NCBI RefSeq assembly: GCF_947492965.1
Contig: NZ_CANLOZ010000007.1
Span: forward strand, 62,001 to 126,000
DNA length: 64,000 nucleotides
Origin: an uncultured Aquimarina sp.
GTDB lineage: Bacteria; Bacteroidota; Bacteroidia; Flavobacteriales; Flavobacteriaceae
Direction: 5' to 3'
Shown: positions 27,391 to 37,488 of the stretch, piece after piece
Numbering within the stretch: the stretch's first letter is position 1
Layout: the number at the start of each line of letters is the position of its first letter
Made by a program: the position numbers and the translations under genes
Notes under the pieces: generated by a model
The model's database searches: none
Seen by the model: the letters and a program-made list of their open reading frames with translations, nothing else
Told to the model about the DNA's origin: nothing

Positions 27391-28383
27391 TTAGTCTTTA
27401 TCTAATTTGTATTTAGAAAGATCCATACCGAAATTAAGACCTTTAACATTTACAAGCTCTTCTAGCTCTGTTAAAGATTTCTTTCCGAAATTACGGAACT
27501 TCATTAAATCATTTTTGTTGTAAGAAACTAAATCTCCTAATGTATCAACTTCTGCTGCTTTCAAGCAATTTAATGCTCTCACAGAAAGATCCATATCGAT
27601 TAATTTAGTTTTTAATAACTGTCTCATATGTAATGATTCCTCATCATATGTTTCAGTCTGAGCAATTTCGTCAGCTTCTAACGTGATACGCTCATCAGAG
27701 AACAACATAAAGTGGTGAATCAAGATTTTAGCAGCTTCAGTTAAAGCATCTTTAGGATGTATAGAACCATCTGTAACAATTTCGAAAACTAACTTTTCGT
27801 AATCTGTTTTTTGTTCTACACGATAATTCTCAATACTATACTTTACATTTTTAATTGGCGTATAGATTGAATCAGTAAAGATTGTTCCAATAGGAGCATT
27901 TGCCTTTTTGTTTTCTTCAGCAGGCACATATCCTCTTCCTTTTTCTATAGTAATCTCTAGATTAAGAGCAACTTTCTTATCCATGTTACAAATTACTAAG
28001 TCCGGATTAAGAACTTGAAAACCTGAAATAAATTTCTGAAAATCTCCAGCTGTTAATTGCTCTTGACCAGAAATGGAAATTGTTACTGACTCATTATCTA
28101 TATCTTCAATCTGACGTTTGAAACGAACTTGTTTTAGGTTTAGAATAATCTCAGTTACATCCTCTACAACTCCAGAAATTGTAGAAAACTCATGATCTAC
28201 TCCTTCTATTCTCAATGAAGTTATAGCGAATCCCTCTAAAGAAGATAGCAAAACTCTTCGTAAAGCGTTACCAACTGTCAGTCCGTATCCAGGTTCTAAT
28301 GGTCTAAATTCAAACTTACCATCAAACTCACTAGAGTCGATCATGATAACTTTATCGGGCTTCTGAAAATTTAATATTGCCAT
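27391..28383 (-). CDS. rpoA: DNA-directed RNA polymerase subunit alpha
   Basis: 330 residues. The alpha-NTD (1-230) provides dimerisation and assembly of beta and beta-prime ([23 protein letters not shown]). The alpha-CTD (about 250-320, [21 protein letters not shown] and [14 protein letters not shown]) contacts upstream DNA and activators. Full length with no sign of damage. It lies within the alpha operon between rpsD (27 bases upstream) and rplQ. Confidence 0.99.
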   Translation of the reverse strand: MAILNFQKPDKVIMIDSSEFDGKFEFRPLEPGYGLTVGNALRRVLLSSLEGFAITSLRIEGVDHEFSTISGVVEDVTEIILNLKQVRFKRQIEDIDNESVTISISGQEQLTAGDFQKFISGFQVLNPDLVICNMDKKVALNLEITIEKGRGYVPAEENKKANAPIGTIFTDSIYTPIKNVKYSIENYRVEQKTDYEKLVFEIVTDGSIHPKDALTEAAKILIHHFMLFSDERITLEADEIAQTETYDEESLHMRQLLKTKLIDMDLSVRALNCLKAAEVDTLGDLVSYNKNDLMKFRNFGKKSLTELEELVNVKGLNFGMDLSKYKLDKD

Positions 28384-28410
28384 ATTATTGTTTCTTCTAA
28401 GAGTTATTTA

Positions 28411-29016
28411 TTACTTCGAATATAATTCGACGATGAATTGTTCGTTGATATTTTCCGGAATTTGAATTCTTGCCGGCACAGATACAAAAGTACCTTCTTT
28501 TGTGTCATTATTAAAAGTAATCCACTCATACACTTTGCTATTATTAGCTAATGAATTTTGAATAACTTCTAAAGATTTTGATTTTTCTCTTACCCCTACT
28601 ACATCGCCAGGCTTTAAACGGTAAGAAGGAATATTTACTAACTCTCCATTAACAGTAATGTGTCTATGTGAAACTAATTGTCTAGCTCCTCTACGAGAGT
28701 TTGCCAATCCCATTCTAAAAGCAACATTATCAAGACGAGATTCACATAATTGAAGTAAAACCTCACCAGTAATCCCTTGTGACCTTGTTGCTTTTTCAAA
28801 CATATTTCTGAACTGACGCTCTAATATTCCATATGTATATTTAGCTTTTTGCTTTTCCATTAATTGGATAGCATATTCACTTTTCTTTCCTCTACGTCTG
28901 TTATTTCCATGTTGACCAGGAGGATAATTTCTTTTTTCGAACGACTTATCGTCTCCGAAGATCGCTTCACCAAATTTACGAGCGATTTTAGTTTTTGGAC
29001 CAGTATATCTTGCCAT
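28411..29016 (-). CDS. rpsD: 30S ribosomal protein S4
   Basis: 201 residues. It is a primary 16S-rRNA-binding assembly protein. The N-terminal part ([20 protein letters not shown]) lacks zinc-ligand cysteines, so it is the C-minus form. The S4 RNA-binding domain lies at about 93-155 ([27 protein letters not shown]). In E. coli S4 represses its own alpha operon. Here the rpsK-rpsD gap is unusually long (140 bases) and holds a nested hairpin just upstream of the ATG. Confidence 0.98.
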   Translation of the reverse strand: MARYTGPKTKIARKFGEAIFGDDKSFEKRNYPPGQHGNNRRRGKKSEYAIQLMEKQKAKYTYGILERQFRNMFEKATRSQGITGEVLLQLCESRLDNVAFRMGLANSRRGARQLVSHRHITVNGELVNIPSYRLKPGDVVGVREKSKSLEVIQNSLANNSKVYEWITFNNDTKEGTFVSVPARIQIPENINEQFIVELYSK

Positions 29017-29037
29017 TTGATTTTTACTTAAATTTTG

Positions 29038-29088
29038 AGAGGTAATTATGAATTAAGGTCTCTTTCCTTCGATAATTGTTTTTCCTCT
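29038..29088 (-). ncRNA. candidate structured leader element before rpsD
   Basis: Three nested complementary segments lie in the 140-base rpsK-rpsD gap: AGAGG/CCTCT (29038-29042 with 29084-29088), AATTAT/ATAATT (29044-29049 with 29072-29077) and AAGG/CCTT (29055-29058 with 29066-29069). They form a bulged hairpin whose base is 21 bases upstream of the rpsD ATG on the minus strand. S4 autoregulation is a plausible role. Confidence 0.45.
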
Positions 29089-29129
29089 TCTTAGACTTAC
29101 TTTGATTTATAATATATTAATAAAAGAGA

Positions 29130-29147
29130 TCCCGAATGAACTCGGGA
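29130..29147 (-). other. hairpin just after rpsK
   Basis: TCCCGA (29130-29135) pairs with TCGGGA (29142-29147) across a 6-base loop. The minus-strand exit is TCTCTTTTATT. It may be a weak terminator or an RNA-processing end between rpsK and rpsD. Confidence 0.45.
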
Positions 29148-29156
29148 CACTTTTAC

Positions 29157-29540
29157 TTATACTCTACGTCTTTTAGGAGGACGACAACCATTATGAGGCA
29201 TTGGAGTTACATCGATGATTTCCGAAACCTCTATTCCAGAATTATGAATAGAACGTATTGCAGACTCTCTACCGTTTCCAGGACCTTTAACGTAAACTTT
29301 TACTTTCTTTAATCCAGCTTCTATAGCCACTTTAGCAGCATCTTCTGCAGCTAACTGTGCAGCATATGGTGTGTTCTTTTTAGAACCTCTGAATCCCATT
29401 TTACCAGCTGAAGACCAAGAAATAACGTCTCCTTTTTTATTAGTTAACGAAATAATAATGTTGTTAAAAGATGCCGTTACATGAGCTTCTCCTATAGATT
29501 CAACGATTACTTTACGTTTTTTCGAAGTTGACTTTGCCAT
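29157..29540 (-). CDS. rpsK: 30S ribosomal protein S11
   Basis: 127 residues. A platform protein of the small subunit near the mRNA exit. The [20 protein letters not shown] segment and the basic C-terminus [10 protein letters not shown] are conserved. It sits 8 bases after rpsM. A GC-containing hairpin and a long gap follow before rpsD. Confidence 0.99.
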   Translation of the reverse strand: MAKSTSKKRKVIVESIGEAHVTASFNNIIISLTNKKGDVISWSSAGKMGFRGSKKNTPYAAQLAAEDAAKVAIEAGLKKVKVYVKGPGNGRESAIRSIHNSGIEVSEIIDVTPMPHNGCRPPKRRRV

Positions 29541-29548
29541 ACTACTTA

Positions 29549-29923
29549 TTATTTAGTTGCTTTTTTCTTATTAGCAACTGTTTTTCTTCTTCCTTTACGT
29601 GTTCTAGAATTATTCTTTGTACGTTGTCCTCTAAGTGGTAAACCAGCTCTGTGACGTATACCTCTGTAGCATCCAATATCCATAAGACGCTTAATATTCA
29701 GTTGTACTTCAGAACGTAATTCTCCTTCAATGGTATAGGCTCCTACAGCTTCACGAATACGACCAATTTGATCATCATCCCAGTCAGAAACTTTAATACT
29801 CTCGTCTACTTTGGCAGTAGCTAATATCTCTTTAGCTCTACTTCTACCGATTCCGAAGATATAGGTTAATGCTATAACTCCTCGCTTTTGTTTAGGTATA
29901 TCTACCCCTGCAATTCTTGCCAT
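29549..29923 (-). CDS. rpsM: 30S ribosomal protein S13
   Basis: 124 residues. A head protein contacting the 50S subunit and P-site tRNA. The N-terminal [20 protein letters not shown], the helix-two-turn-helix with [11 protein letters not shown], and the basic tail [18 protein letters not shown] are all standard. It starts 2 bases after the rpmJ stop, indicating tight coupling. Confidence 0.99.
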   Translation of the reverse strand: MARIAGVDIPKQKRGVIALTYIFGIGRSRAKEILATAKVDESIKVSDWDDDQIGRIREAVGAYTIEGELRSEVQLNIKRLMDIGCYRGIRHRAGLPLRGQRTKNNSRTRKGRRKTVANKKKATK

Positions 29924-29925
29924 AA

Positions 29926-30042
29926 TTACCCTTGTCTTTGTTTAAATCTAGGATTCTTTTTATTAATTACGTAAAGTCGGCCTTTTCTACGCACAATCTT
30001 GCACTCGGCACTTCTCTTTTTTATTGATGCTCTAACTTTCAT
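29926..30042 (-). CDS. rpmJ: 50S ribosomal protein L36
   Basis: A 38-residue gene read directly from the minus strand, beginning [20 protein letters not shown] and ending NPRFKQRQG. Only one of the four zinc ligands of classical L36 remains (Cys14), so this is the zinc-independent form usual in Bacteroidota. It lies between infA (116 bases upstream) and rpsM (2 bases downstream). A TACTTTTG element and a leader hairpin lie in the gap before it. Confidence 0.97.
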   Translation of the reverse strand: MKVRASIKKRSAECKIVRRKGRLYVINKKNPRFKQRQG

Positions 30043-30059
30043 CTCTTTGTGTTTAAATC

Positions 30060-30109
30060 CTGAAAATACGTATTAGCATTTCAGAAGGTCTCGTTAACAA
30101 GATTTTCAG
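30060..30109 (-). ncRNA. candidate leader hairpin of the alpha operon (before rpmJ)
   Basis: CTGAAAAT (30060-30067) and ATTTTCAG (30102-30109) form a perfect 8-bp stem. It encloses a second small hairpin (CTCG-TTAA-CAAG, 30090-30101, one wobble pair). The outer stem begins almost exactly where transcription from the adjacent TACTTTTG element would start, and its 3' side ends 18 bases before the rpmJ ATG. Confidence 0.45.
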
Positions 30110-30113
30110 CCTG

Positions 30114-30121
30114 CAAAAGTA
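30114..30121 (-). promoter_or_regulatory. internal promoter element upstream of rpmJ
   Basis: The minus strand reads TACTTTTG, a full TAnnTTTG match, inside the 116-base infA-rpmJ gap. It would allow rpmJ-rpsM-rpsK-rpsD-rpoA-rplQ to be transcribed separately. No clear TTTG is present 19 bases upstream. Confidence 0.5.
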
Positions 30122-30158
30122 CACAAAAAATCTTAATTAACTAATATTCTTAAAATTA

Positions 30159-30374
30159 TTAGTATCTGTATGTTATACGAGCCTTTGATAAATCATAAGG
30201 ACTCATTTCTAATTTCACTTTATCACCTGGTAGTAATTTAATATAATGCATACGCATTTTACCAGAGATATGAGCTGTCACCACGTGACCATTTTCTAAT
30301 TCCACACGAAACATTGCATTAGACAATGCTTCTATAATACTTCCATCTTGTTCTATTGCTGGTTGTTTTGCCAT
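30159..30374 (-). CDS. infA: translation initiation factor IF-1
   Basis: 71 residues, a single S1-type OB fold ([39 protein letters not shown], ending ARITYRY). It occupies the A site during 30S initiation complex formation. Its ATG overlaps the secY TAA stop by one base (TAATG), indicating translational coupling. adk and map, which lie between secY and infA in many bacteria, are absent. Confidence 0.98.
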   Translation of the reverse strand: MAKQPAIEQDGSIIEALSNAMFRVELENGHVVTAHISGKMRMHYIKLLPGDKVKLEMSPYDLSKARITYRY

Positions 30375-31714
30375 TATGCTACCGCTTTTCTATTTTTACC
30401 AGTTTTCATTAATCCATCATAATGTCTGTTTAACAAATATGAATTAACCTGTTGCATTGTATCAATTGCTACTCCCACCATAATTAATAAGGAGGTTCCT
30501 CCGAAAAACAGTGCCCATCCTTGTTGAACACCTAATAACTTAACTGCAATAGCAGGGAAAACAGCTATCAACGCTAGAAATATAGATCCTGGTAATGTTA
30601 TCTGAGACATTATTTTATCTAAATACTCTGCTGTTTCACTACCTGGTCTGATACCTGGAATGAAACCACCGCTTCTTTTTAAATCATCAGCCATCTTGTT
30701 CGTTGGTACAGTAATAGCAGTATAGAAATATGTGAAAATTATAATTAACAAACCAAACACTACATTATACCAAAACCCAAAAATATCACTGAACGCAGCC
30801 GCAATTCCTTGTGAAGTTTCAGACTCAGAAAGTCCAGCAACTGCAGCAGGAATAAACATAATTGCCTGGGCAAAAATGATTGGCATCACACCAGAAGCAT
30901 TTAACTTCAATGGGATATACTGTCTAGATCCGAAAACGTTCTTCTCATATCCTCCACTAGCAGTTCTTCTAGCATACTGCACTGGAATTTGACGAACAGC
31001 CATCACTAATAGCACTGAAGCTAGAATAATAACAAACCAAATCACTAATTCAATCAATACCATAATGATATCACCACCTTCTCCTGAAGTTCTTGAAATA
31101 AAGTTCTGAACAAAAGATTGTGGTAAAGTTGCTATGATACCAACCATGATTAATAAAGAAATACCGTTACCAATACCTTTATCAGTGATTTTTTCTCCTA
31201 ACCACATTGCAAAAATACATCCTGTAGTTAAGATAATAACAGATGATACAACGAAAACAGTTTGACTTATTTCTGTACTAAAAGCTGTTGGCGGAAGTGT
31301 TGCAAATAAGTTATAGATATAACCTGGACCTTGTACCAAAGTAATTGCAATAGTCAACCATCTAGTTATCTGGTTAATTTTCTTTCTACCACTTTCACCT
31401 TCTTTTTGTAATTTTTGGAGATAAGGAATAGCTATCCCCATCAACTGAACAACAATTGATGCAGAGATATAAGGCATAATACCTAATGCAAATACAGAAG
31501 CATTTGCAAATGCTCCTCCTGTAAACGCATTAAGTAAACCTAGTAAACCATCTTGAGTTTGCGTTCCTAGATTAGCAAGCTCCGCAGCATCTACTCCAGG
31601 AAGCACAACCTGTGCTCCAAATCGATATACTAAAAGCAATCCTAATGTTACTAGGATTCTATTTTTTAGCTCTTCGATTTTCCAAACGTTTTTTATTGTA
31701 TCAATAAATTTCAT
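30374..31714 (-). CDS. secY: protein translocase subunit SecY
   Basis: 446 residues with the ten membrane-spanning segments of the SecYEG channel. Recognisable parts are [15 protein letters not shown] near the N-terminus, the plug-proximal [45 protein letters not shown], and the cytoplasmic C5 loop [19 protein letters not shown], which contacts SecA and ribosomes. It lies at the end of the spc part of the cluster, 10 bases after rplO. Confidence 0.98.
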   Translation of the reverse strand: MKFIDTIKNVWKIEELKNRILVTLGLLLVYRFGAQVVLPGVDAAELANLGTQTQDGLLGLLNAFTGGAFANASVFALGIMPYISASIVVQLMGIAIPYLQKLQKEGESGRKKINQITRWLTIAITLVQGPGYIYNLFATLPPTAFSTEISQTVFVVSSVIILTTGCIFAMWLGEKITDKGIGNGISLLIMVGIIATLPQSFVQNFISRTSGEGGDIIMVLIELVIWFVIILASVLLVMAVRQIPVQYARRTASGGYEKNVFGSRQYIPLKLNASGVMPIIFAQAIMFIPAAVAGLSESETSQGIAAAFSDIFGFWYNVVFGLLIIIFTYFYTAITVPTNKMADDLKRSGGFIPGIRPGSETAEYLDKIMSQITLPGSIFLALIAVFPAIAVKLLGVQQGWALFFGGTSLLIMVGVAIDTMQQVNSYLLNRHYDGLMKTGKNRKAVA

Positions 31715-31724
31715 GAAATATCTT

Positions 31725-32177
31725 TTATAAGGTTACCGCTTCACCACCTGCTGCTTCAATTGCAGCTTTTGCAGTGGCTGTAAATTTATGTGCTGAAACC
31801 TTTAATTTTGCTTTCAGCTCACCTCTTCCCAGTATCTTAACCAAATCATTTTTCCCCGCTAAACGTGTTTCCAATATCACGTCTAGATCTACAGTATCAG
31901 TTATTTTACCAGCGTCAACTAGCTTCTGAAGTGTATCTAAATTGATTCCCTGATATTCTTTTCTATTAATATTAGTAAAACCAAACTTAGGCACACGTCT
32001 TTGAAGAGGCATTTGCCCACCTTCGAAACCAATCTTTCTAGAGTAACCAGAACGAGACTTTGCTCCCTTGTGACCACGAGCAGCTGTTCCACCTTTTCCA
32101 GAACCTTGACCACGACCTAATCGCTTGCTGTTATTTTTTACTGAACCTGCAGCAGGTTTTAAGTTACTTAAATCCAT
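31725..32177 (-). CDS. rplO: 50S ribosomal protein L15
   Basis: 150 residues. The Gly-rich N-terminal extension (RLGRGQGSGKGGTAARGHKG) threads into 23S rRNA, and the globular C-terminal domain ends AAIEAAGGEAVTL. A late 50S assembly protein. It lies 9 bases after rpmD and 10 bases before secY. Confidence 0.98.
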   Translation of the reverse strand: MDLSNLKPAAGSVKNNSKRLGRGQGSGKGGTAARGHKGAKSRSGYSRKIGFEGGQMPLQRRVPKFGFTNINRKEYQGINLDTLQKLVDAGKITDTVDLDVILETRLAGKNDLVKILGRGELKAKLKVSAHKFTATAKAAIEAAGGEAVTL

Positions 32178-32186
32178 GTGCTTATA

Positions 32187-32366
32187 TTATTTTGTTTCTA
32201 CTGAAACTAAATGTTTAACTTTATTTACCATCCCTAGGATATTAGGAGTGTCATCGTGCTCAACAACCTGACCGATCTTTTTAAGACCTAAAGCCTCTAG
32301 AGTTCTTTTCTGTCTCTGAGTACGGTTTATCGCGCTTTTTACTTTAGTAATTTTAATCTTTGCCAT
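32187..32366 (-). CDS. rpmD: 50S ribosomal protein L30
   Basis: 59 residues from the ATG at 32366 (MAKIKITKVKSAINRTQRQK). The frame stays open 24 codons further upstream, but that extension overlaps rpsE and is not L30-like. L30 is a small single-domain protein of the large subunit. It lies 13 bases after rpsE. Confidence 0.97.
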   Translation of the reverse strand: MAKIKITKVKSAINRTQRQKRTLEALGLKKIGQVVEHDDTPNILGMVNKVKHLVSVETK

Positions 32367-32379
32367 CGTTCCTAATTTA

Positions 32380-32904
32380 TTATCCTTTAAATACTTTTTC
32401 AAGTGAAACACCTCGTTGCTTAGCAACTTGTTCTGCACTTCTCATTTGTAACAAAGCATCGAAAGTTGCTTTCACCACATTATGAGGGTTAGATGATCCT
32501 TGATTTTTAGAAAGTACATCATGCACACCAACAGATTCTAATACCGCACGGATCGCTCCACCGGCAATAACTCCTGTACCCGTTGCAGCAGGCATTAATA
32601 ATACTCTTGCTCCACCGTACTTACCTTTTTGTTCGTGAGGTAAAGTTCCTTTATTTAATGGTATACGTACTAGATTCTTCTTAGCATCTTCTACTGCTTT
32701 AGCAATAGCTTCAGCAACTTCTTTAGACTTACCTAAACCATGACCTACAACACCGTTTTCGTCTCCTACAACAACGATAGCAGAGAATCCAAATGCTCTA
32801 CCTCCTTTTGTTACCTTAGTAACACGTTGTACACCAACTAAACGATCCTTTAATTCAAGTCCACTTGGTTTTACTAATTCTGCGTTTTTATATTTTTGAT
32901 ACAT
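32380..32904 (-). CDS. rpsE: 30S ribosomal protein S5
   Basis: 174 residues. The dsRNA-binding-like N-terminal domain contains [20 protein letters not shown], the loop where spectinomycin-resistance changes map; it looks wild type. The C-terminal domain has the [17 protein letters not shown] segment. S5 helps maintain decoding accuracy and mRNA entry. It lies 6 bases after rplR. Confidence 0.98.
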   Translation of the reverse strand: MYQKYKNAELVKPSGLELKDRLVGVQRVTKVTKGGRAFGFSAIVVVGDENGVVGHGLGKSKEVAEAIAKAVEDAKKNLVRIPLNKGTLPHEQKGKYGGARVLLMPAATGTGVIAGGAIRAVLESVGVHDVLSKNQGSSNPHNVVKATFDALLQMRSAEQVAKQRGVSLEKVFKG

Positions 32905-32910
32905 AATTTC

Positions 32911-33267
32911 TTAGAATTTAAGTCCTCCTTCTCTAGCTCCTTCAGCTAATGATTTAACTCTTCCATGGTATAAATATCCACCTCTATCAAAAGATACGGT
33001 TTCTACACCTGCTTTCTTAGCTTTTTCTGCTAGAGCTTTACCAACTAAGCCAGCTTTTTCTGCTTTGCTTCCTGATGCAGCTGCTATATCTTTATCTCTT
33101 GAAGAAGCAGCACTAATAGTCTTACCAGTTACATCATCTATGATCTGTGCATAGATCTCTTTATTACTTCTAAAAACAGATAATCTAGGACGTTGTTCTG
33201 TTCCGCTTACTGTTCCGCGGATTCGCTTTCTGATTTTTAATCTTCTTAAATCTTTTGAGAATGCCAT
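32911..33267 (-). CDS. rplR: 50S ribosomal protein L18
   Basis: 118 residues. It carries 5S rRNA into the large subunit together with L5. The conserved features are [20 protein letters not shown] and the C-terminal [23 protein letters not shown] segment. It lies 10 bases after rplF. Confidence 0.98.
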   Translation of the reverse strand: MAFSKDLRRLKIRKRIRGTVSGTEQRPRLSVFRSNKEIYAQIIDDVTGKTISAASSRDKDIAAASGSKAEKAGLVGKALAEKAKKAGVETVSFDRGGYLYHGRVKSLAEGAREGGLKF

Positions 33268-33277
33268 AACTTCGTTA

Positions 33278-33820
33278 TTATGCAGATTTACCTGCTTTTC
33301 TTCTTAATTGCTCTCCTACGAACTTAACTCCTTTTCCTTTGTAAGGTTCTGGCTTACGGAATCCTCTAATCTTAGCGGCTACCTGACCAACCAATTGTTT
33401 GTCATGAGAAGTTAATTTTACGATCGGGTTTTTACCTTTTTCAGATATAGTTTCGATTTTTACCTCTGGTGCAACATCTATAACGATGTTATGAGAAAAA
33501 CCTAAAGCTAAATCTAATTTCTGTCCTTGATTAGAAGCTCTATATCCTACCCCTACCAATTCTAACTCTTTAGTAAAACCTTCTGAAACACCCTGTACCA
33601 TATTGTTGATTAAAGCTCTGTATAATCCGTGCTTCGCTCTATGATCTTTAGCATCACTAGGTCTTTCTAGAACAACCTGACCATCTTCTACTTTCACATC
33701 GACACTATCGATCTCCTGTGAAAGCTCTCCTAATTTTCCTTTAACAGTAACAACATTACCTGTCACCTCTACAGTGACACCAGACGGAATAGTTACTGGA
33801 TTTTTTCCTATTCTTGACAT
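33278..33820 (-). CDS. rplF: 50S ribosomal protein L6
   Basis: 180 residues with the two duplicated L6 domains ([38 protein letters not shown]). The signature [10 protein letters not shown] stands near the C-terminus. It binds 23S rRNA near the GTPase-associated centre. It lies 21 bases after rpsH. Confidence 0.98.
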   Translation of the reverse strand: MSRIGKNPVTIPSGVTVEVTGNVVTVKGKLGELSQEIDSVDVKVEDGQVVLERPSDAKDHRAKHGLYRALINNMVQGVSEGFTKELELVGVGYRASNQGQKLDLALGFSHNIVIDVAPEVKIETISEKGKNPIVKLTSHDKQLVGQVAAKIRGFRKPEPYKGKGVKFVGEQLRRKAGKSA

Positions 33821-33841
33821 TTCTTTTGTCTTTTTTTACTG

Positions 33842-34240
33842 TTAGTATACGTAACAAAGTACTTCTCCACCTACATTCTCTCGCTTAGCTTGCTTACCAG
33901 TCATTACACCGTGAGAAGTAGAAACAATCGCAATACCTAATCCATTAAGAATTCTTGGTATTTCTTTAGATCCTGCGTATTTACGTAAACCAGGCTTACT
34001 GATTCTTTGTAATTCTTTAATCACAGGCTCTTTTGTTAACTTATCGTATTTAAGAGCAATCTTAATACTACCTTGTGTTGTATTATCCTCAAATTTATAA
34101 CTTAAGATATATCCTTGATCGAATAATATCTTAGTAATCTCTTTTTTAACTTTCGATGCAGGAATCTCAACTACTCTATGTTGAGCGCTATTTGCATTAC
34201 GAATTCTAGTTAAATAATCTGCAATAGGATCTGTATTCAT
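33842..34240 (-). CDS. rpsH: 30S ribosomal protein S8
   Basis: 132 residues. A primary binder of central-domain 16S r[22 protein letters not shown] opens the protein and the signature [20 protein letters not shown] lies near the end. The 70-base gap before it is longer than most in the cluster and contains a weak TTGGT/ACCAA complementarity, which I do not call as a separate element. Confidence 0.98.
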   Translation of the reverse strand: MNTDPIADYLTRIRNANSAQHRVVEIPASKVKKEITKILFDQGYILSYKFEDNTTQGSIKIALKYDKLTKEPVIKELQRISKPGLRKYAGSKEIPRILNGLGIAIVSTSHGVMTGKQAKRENVGGEVLCYVY

Positions 34241-34310
34241 TATTTAATATTTATGATCTTGGTTTTCAATTATTTCTTAACCGAACCTTAGACCAATTAA
34301 TTTTTTGTTA

Positions 34311-34580
34311 TTACCAACTAGCTTTAGTTACACCTGGAATTAATCCTTTATTTGCCATTTCTCTGAAAGTAACACGAGAAATTCCAAACTGACGCATATA
34401 TCCTTTTGGTCTTCCTGTTAACTTACAACGATTGTGCATACGGATTGGCGAAGCATTTTTCGGTAATTTTTGTAATGCTTCATAATCTCCAGCTTCTTTT
34501 AAAGCCTTACGCTTTTCAGCATATTTAGCAACCGTTTTAGCTCTCTTCACCTCACGGGCTTTCATTGATTCTTTAGCCAT
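34311..34580 (-). CDS. rpsN: 30S ribosomal protein S14
   Basis: 89 residues. This is the zinc-free long form of S14: [19 protein letters not shown] lacks the CxxC pairs of the short zinc form. It belongs to the small-subunit head. It lies 2 bases after rplE, indicating tight coupling. Confidence 0.98.
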   Translation of the reverse strand: MAKESMKAREVKRAKTVAKYAEKRKALKEAGDYEALQKLPKNASPIRMHNRCKLTGRPKGYMRQFGISRVTFREMANKGLIPGVTKASW

Positions 34581-34582
34581 AA

Positions 34583-35134
34583 TTAATTCTTTTTAAAAGG
34601 TAAACCTAGTTCAGTTAACAATGATTTTGCTTCTTTATCAGTATTCGCAGAAGTTTCGAAAGTGATATTCATTCCTGAAATTTTATTCACCTTATCAATA
34701 TCAATCTCTGGGAAAATGATCTGCTCAGTAATACCTAAAGAGTAATTACCTCTACCATCAAAACCAGTTGCTTTAATACCATTAAAATCTCTTACACGTG
34801 GTAAAGCTGAAGTAATCAAACGATCTAAAAACTCATACATTCTTTCTCCTCTTAACGTAACTTTAGCACCTATTGGCATTCCTTTACGTAATTTGAAAGA
34901 AGCAACATCCTTCTTAGAAATTGTAGCTACAGCTTTTTGCCCTGTAATTGTTGTTAATTCATCTACAGCGTAATCGATTAACTTTTTATCTGCTACAGCT
35001 GCACCAATACCTCTACTTAAAACTATTTTTTTAAGTTTTGGTACTTCCATTACATTACCGTAACTAAATTCTTCTGTAAGAGCTGACACGATTCTGTCTT
35101 TATACTCTTGTTTAAGTCTTGGGATATAAGCCAT
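34583..35134 (-). CDS. rplE: 50S ribosomal protein L5
   Basis: 183 residues. It binds 5S rRNA and contacts the P-site tRNA and S13. Conserved parts include [32 protein letters not shown], and the loop [20 protein letters not shown]. It is separated by only 2 bases from both rplX and rpsN. Confidence 0.98.
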   Translation of the reverse strand: MAYIPRLKQEYKDRIVSALTEEFSYGNVMEVPKLKKIVLSRGIGAAVADKKLIDYAVDELTTITGQKAVATISKKDVASFKLRKGMPIGAKVTLRGERMYEFLDRLITSALPRVRDFNGIKATGFDGRGNYSLGITEQIIFPEIDIDKVNKISGMNITFETSANTDKEAKSLLTELGLPFKKN

Positions 35135-35136
35135 AA

Positions 35137-35448
35137 CTATATTACTTCATTAGATTTTTTAGAAAATCTCACTTTCTTATCTCCTTCCATTCTATATCCA
35201 ACTCTTGTAGTCTCACCATTAGATGTTAACAATGATAAATTGGAAATATGAATTGGTGCTTCTTGCTTTACTATACCACCTTGTGGATTAGCAGCACTAG
35301 GCTTCTTGTGTTTTGAAACAAGGTTTACACCTTCAACAATTGCCTTGTTCTTATCTTTCAATACTTTTTGTACAGTTCCTTGCTGACCTTTATTGTCTCC
35401 AGCAATAACCTTTACTGTATCTCCTGATTTAATTTTTAGTTTTGTCAT
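35137..35448 (-). CDS. rplX: 50S ribosomal protein L24
   Basis: 103 residues with an N-terminal KOW motif ([21 protein letters not shown]) and the conserved [12 protein letters not shown]. It is one of two proteins that initiate 50S assembly. It lies 13 bases after rplN and 2 bases before rplE. Confidence 0.98.
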   Translation of the reverse strand: MTKLKIKSGDTVKVIAGDNKGQQGTVQKVLKDKNKAIVEGVNLVSKHKKPSAANPQGGIVKQEAPIHISNLSLLTSNGETTRVGYRMEGDKKVRFSKKSNEVI

Positions 35449-35461
35449 GTCTGCAATACTA

Positions 35462-35830
35462 TTAAAGCACTTCTGGCGCTAGTGATACAATCTTCATAAA
35501 CTGCTTGTCACGAAGTTCTCTCGCTACAGGACCAAACACACGTGTTCCTCTCATTTCTCCAGCAGGGTTCAAAAGAACACATGCATTATCATCGAAACGA
35601 ATATAAGAACCATCTGGTCTGCGCACTTCTTTTTTGGTACGAACTACAACTGCAGTTGAAACCGCTCCTTTTTTGATATTTCCATTTGGAGTTGCTTCTT
35701 TAACACTGACAACGATCTTGTCTCCTACAGAGGCGTATCTTCTTTTTGTACCACCTAAAACACGGATAACTAAAACTTCTTTACCACCTGTGTTGTCTGC
35801 TACTTTTAATCTAGACTCTTGTTGTACCAT
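35462..35830 (-). CDS. rplN: 50S ribosomal protein L14
   Basis: 122 residues. [20 protein letters not shown] and the C-terminal signature [20 protein letters not shown] are diagnostic. It forms an inter-subunit bridge and is the docking site of RsfS-type silencing factors. It starts 2 bases after the rpsQ stop. Confidence 0.99.
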   Translation of the reverse strand: MVQQESRLKVADNTGGKEVLVIRVLGGTKRRYASVGDKIVVSVKEATPNGNIKKGAVSTAVVVRTKKEVRRPDGSYIRFDDNACVLLNPAGEMRGTRVFGPVARELRDKQFMKIVSLAPEVL

Positions 35831-35832
35831 AA

Positions 35833-36090
35833 TTACTTAGCTCTTTCAATTACTTCTACTAATCTCCAGCATTTGGTTCTACTCATAGGTCTTGTTTCCA
35901 TGATCTTTACAGTATCGCCAATATTGCAGTCATTTTTCTCGTCGTGCGCAACATATTTCTTTGTTTTTAACACGAACTTTCCGTACATCGGGTGTTTCAC
36001 TTTTTTAACCTCAGAAACCACAATTGACTTCTGCATTTTGTTACTAGTAACTACACCTATACGTTCTTTTCTTAAGTTTCTTTTTTCCAT
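35833..36090 (-). CDS. rpsQ: 30S ribosomal protein S17
   Basis: 85 residues, an OB-fold primary 16S rRNA binder. The features [33 protein letters not shown] and [14 protein letters not shown] match the family. It lies 12 bases after rpmC and 2 bases before rplN. Confidence 0.98.
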   Translation of the reverse strand: MEKRNLRKERIGVVTSNKMQKSIVVSEVKKVKHPMYGKFVLKTKKYVAHDEKNDCNIGDTVKIMETRPMSRTKCWRLVEVIERAK

Positions 36091-36102
36091 CTTTCAGCAG
36101 AA

Positions 36103-36297
36103 TTAACCGTTTAATTCTCTTTTAGTAAGCTCTGTTTCCATTCTCGCTATAGATCTTCTAACTTTACGGATTTGTAAAGGATTTTCTAATGGAGACATAG
36201 CATGAGCCATTTTTAAATCTGAATATTCTTTTCGATATTTTCCAAGTTCCTCTTGTAATTCAGCTGTCGACGATTCTTTTACTTGTGATTGTTTCAT
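36103..36297 (-). CDS. rpmC: 50S ribosomal protein L29
   Basis: 64 residues from the ATG at 36297 (MKQSQVKESSTAELQEEL); an in-frame TTG three codons upstream is less likely. Two-helix hairpin protein near the exit tunnel, with the signature LQIRKVRRSIARMETEL. It contributes to the docking platform for SRP and trigger factor. It lies 12 bases after rplP. Confidence 0.97.
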   Translation of the reverse strand: MKQSQVKESSTAELQEELGKYRKEYSDLKMAHAMSPLENPLQIRKVRRSIARMETELTKRELNG

Positions 36298-36309
36298 AAT
36301 CTTCAATTA

Positions 36310-36729
36310 TTAAGCTTGATAATCTCTAGCTACGATAAACTTAGTTTTAACTGGTAATTTCTGAGCAGCTAAGCGTAATGCTTCTTTAGCCACATCATGA
36401 GGAACACCACTTATCTCAAACAAGATTCTTCCTGGTTTTACAACTGCTGCCCAATATTCTACAGCACCTTTTCCTTTACCCATACGTACTTCAAGAGGTT
36501 TCTTTGTAATAGGCTTGTCTGGGAAAATTTTAATCCACAGAGAACCTTCTCTTTTCATATAACGAGTAGCAGAAATACGAGCTGCTTCTATTTGTCTAGC
36601 GGTTACAAAACTTGAATCTAATGCTTTGATTCCGAAAGTTCCATTTGAAAGCGTATGACCTCTTTGAGAAAGACCTTTCATACGTCCTTTTTGCTGCTTA
36701 CGGAATTTTGTTCTTTTAGGCTGTAACAT
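36310..36729 (-). CDS. rplP: 50S ribosomal protein L16
   Basis: 139 residues. [20 protein letters not shown] opens the protein; [20 protein letters not shown] and [20 protein letters not shown] are conserved. The Arg equivalent to the hydroxylated E. coli Arg81 lies in the RMGKGKG loop. It is close to the A and P sites. It lies 20 bases after rpsC. Confidence 0.98.
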   Translation of the reverse strand: MLQPKRTKFRKQQKGRMKGLSQRGHTLSNGTFGIKALDSSFVTARQIEAARISATRYMKREGSLWIKIFPDKPITKKPLEVRMGKGKGAVEYWAAVVKPGRILFEISGVPHDVAKEALRLAAQKLPVKTKFIVARDYQA

Positions 36730-36749
36730 TGTTAATTTACTTTAAAAAA

Positions 36750-37478
36750 TTACTTTCTACGACGTGATTTATTATTTCCACCTCGTCCGGCTCCTCTGTC
36801 GCCTCCTTTTCCTTGTTTCTTAGAAAGACCTACTAAAGGAGAAAGCTCTCTCTTACCATATACTTCGCCTTTCATAATCCATACTTTTACACCCAATCTA
36901 CCGTAAGTAGTGTGTGCTTCTACCAAAGCATAATCTATGTCAGCTCTAAATGTTGATAAAGGAATTCTTCCGTCTTTATAAGACTCTGAACGTGCCATTT
37001 CAGCACCATTTAATCTTCCTGAAATTTGAATTTTGATACCTTCAGCATTCATTCTCATTGCAGCCGCAATAGCCATCTTTATTGCTCTACGATAAGAGAT
37101 ACGACTCTCTATCTGTCTAGCAACACTAGATCCTACTAAAAACGCATCAAGTTCTGGTCTCTTGATTTCAAAAATATTAATCTGAACTTCCTTATCTGTA
37201 ATCTTCTTAAGCTCTTCTTTTAACTTGTCTACCTCTTGACCACCTTTTCCGATAATAATACCAGGTCTAGCAGTAGTGATAGTAACGGTTACAAGTTTAA
37301 GCGTACGCTCAATAATTACTCTAGATACACTAGCTTTAGATAAACGTGCGTGTACGTACTTTCTAATCTTATCGTCTTCGGCTAATTTATCACCGTAGTC
37401 ATTACCTCCATACCAGTTGGATTCCCATCCTCTAATGATACCAAGGCGATTTCCGATTGGATTTGTCTTCTGTCCCAT
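36750..37478 (-). CDS. rpsC: 30S ribosomal protein S3
   Basis: 242 residues from the ATG at 37478 ([20 protein letters not shown]). The frame remains open 13 codons upstream into rplV, but this extension is not S3-like. A KH domain (about 40-110, [18 protein letters not shown]) is followed by the C-terminal S3 domain ([22 protein letters not shown] segment, here [18 protein letters not shown]). A Gly/Arg/Lys-rich tail ends the protein. S3 forms part of the mRNA entry helicase site. Confidence 0.98.
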   Translation of the reverse strand: MGQKTNPIGNRLGIIRGWESNWYGGNDYGDKLAEDDKIRKYVHARLSKASVSRVIIERTLKLVTVTITTARPGIIIGKGGQEVDKLKEELKKITDKEVQINIFEIKRPELDAFLVGSSVARQIESRISYRRAIKMAIAAAMRMNAEGIKIQISGRLNGAEMARSESYKDGRIPLSTFRADIDYALVEAHTTYGRLGVKVWIMKGEVYGKRELSPLVGLSKKQGKGGDRGAGRGGNNKSRRRK

Positions 37479-37488
37479 ACTATTTATA

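Noticed and set aside
32366..32438. 24-codon N-terminal extension of L30
   Set aside because: The extension lies inside rpsE and is not ribosomal-protein-like; the ATG at 32366 gives the standard 59-residue protein.
34241..34310. Possible structured leader before rpsH
   Set aside because: Only a 5-bp TTGGT/ACCAA pairing over a long loop is visible, too weak to report as an element.
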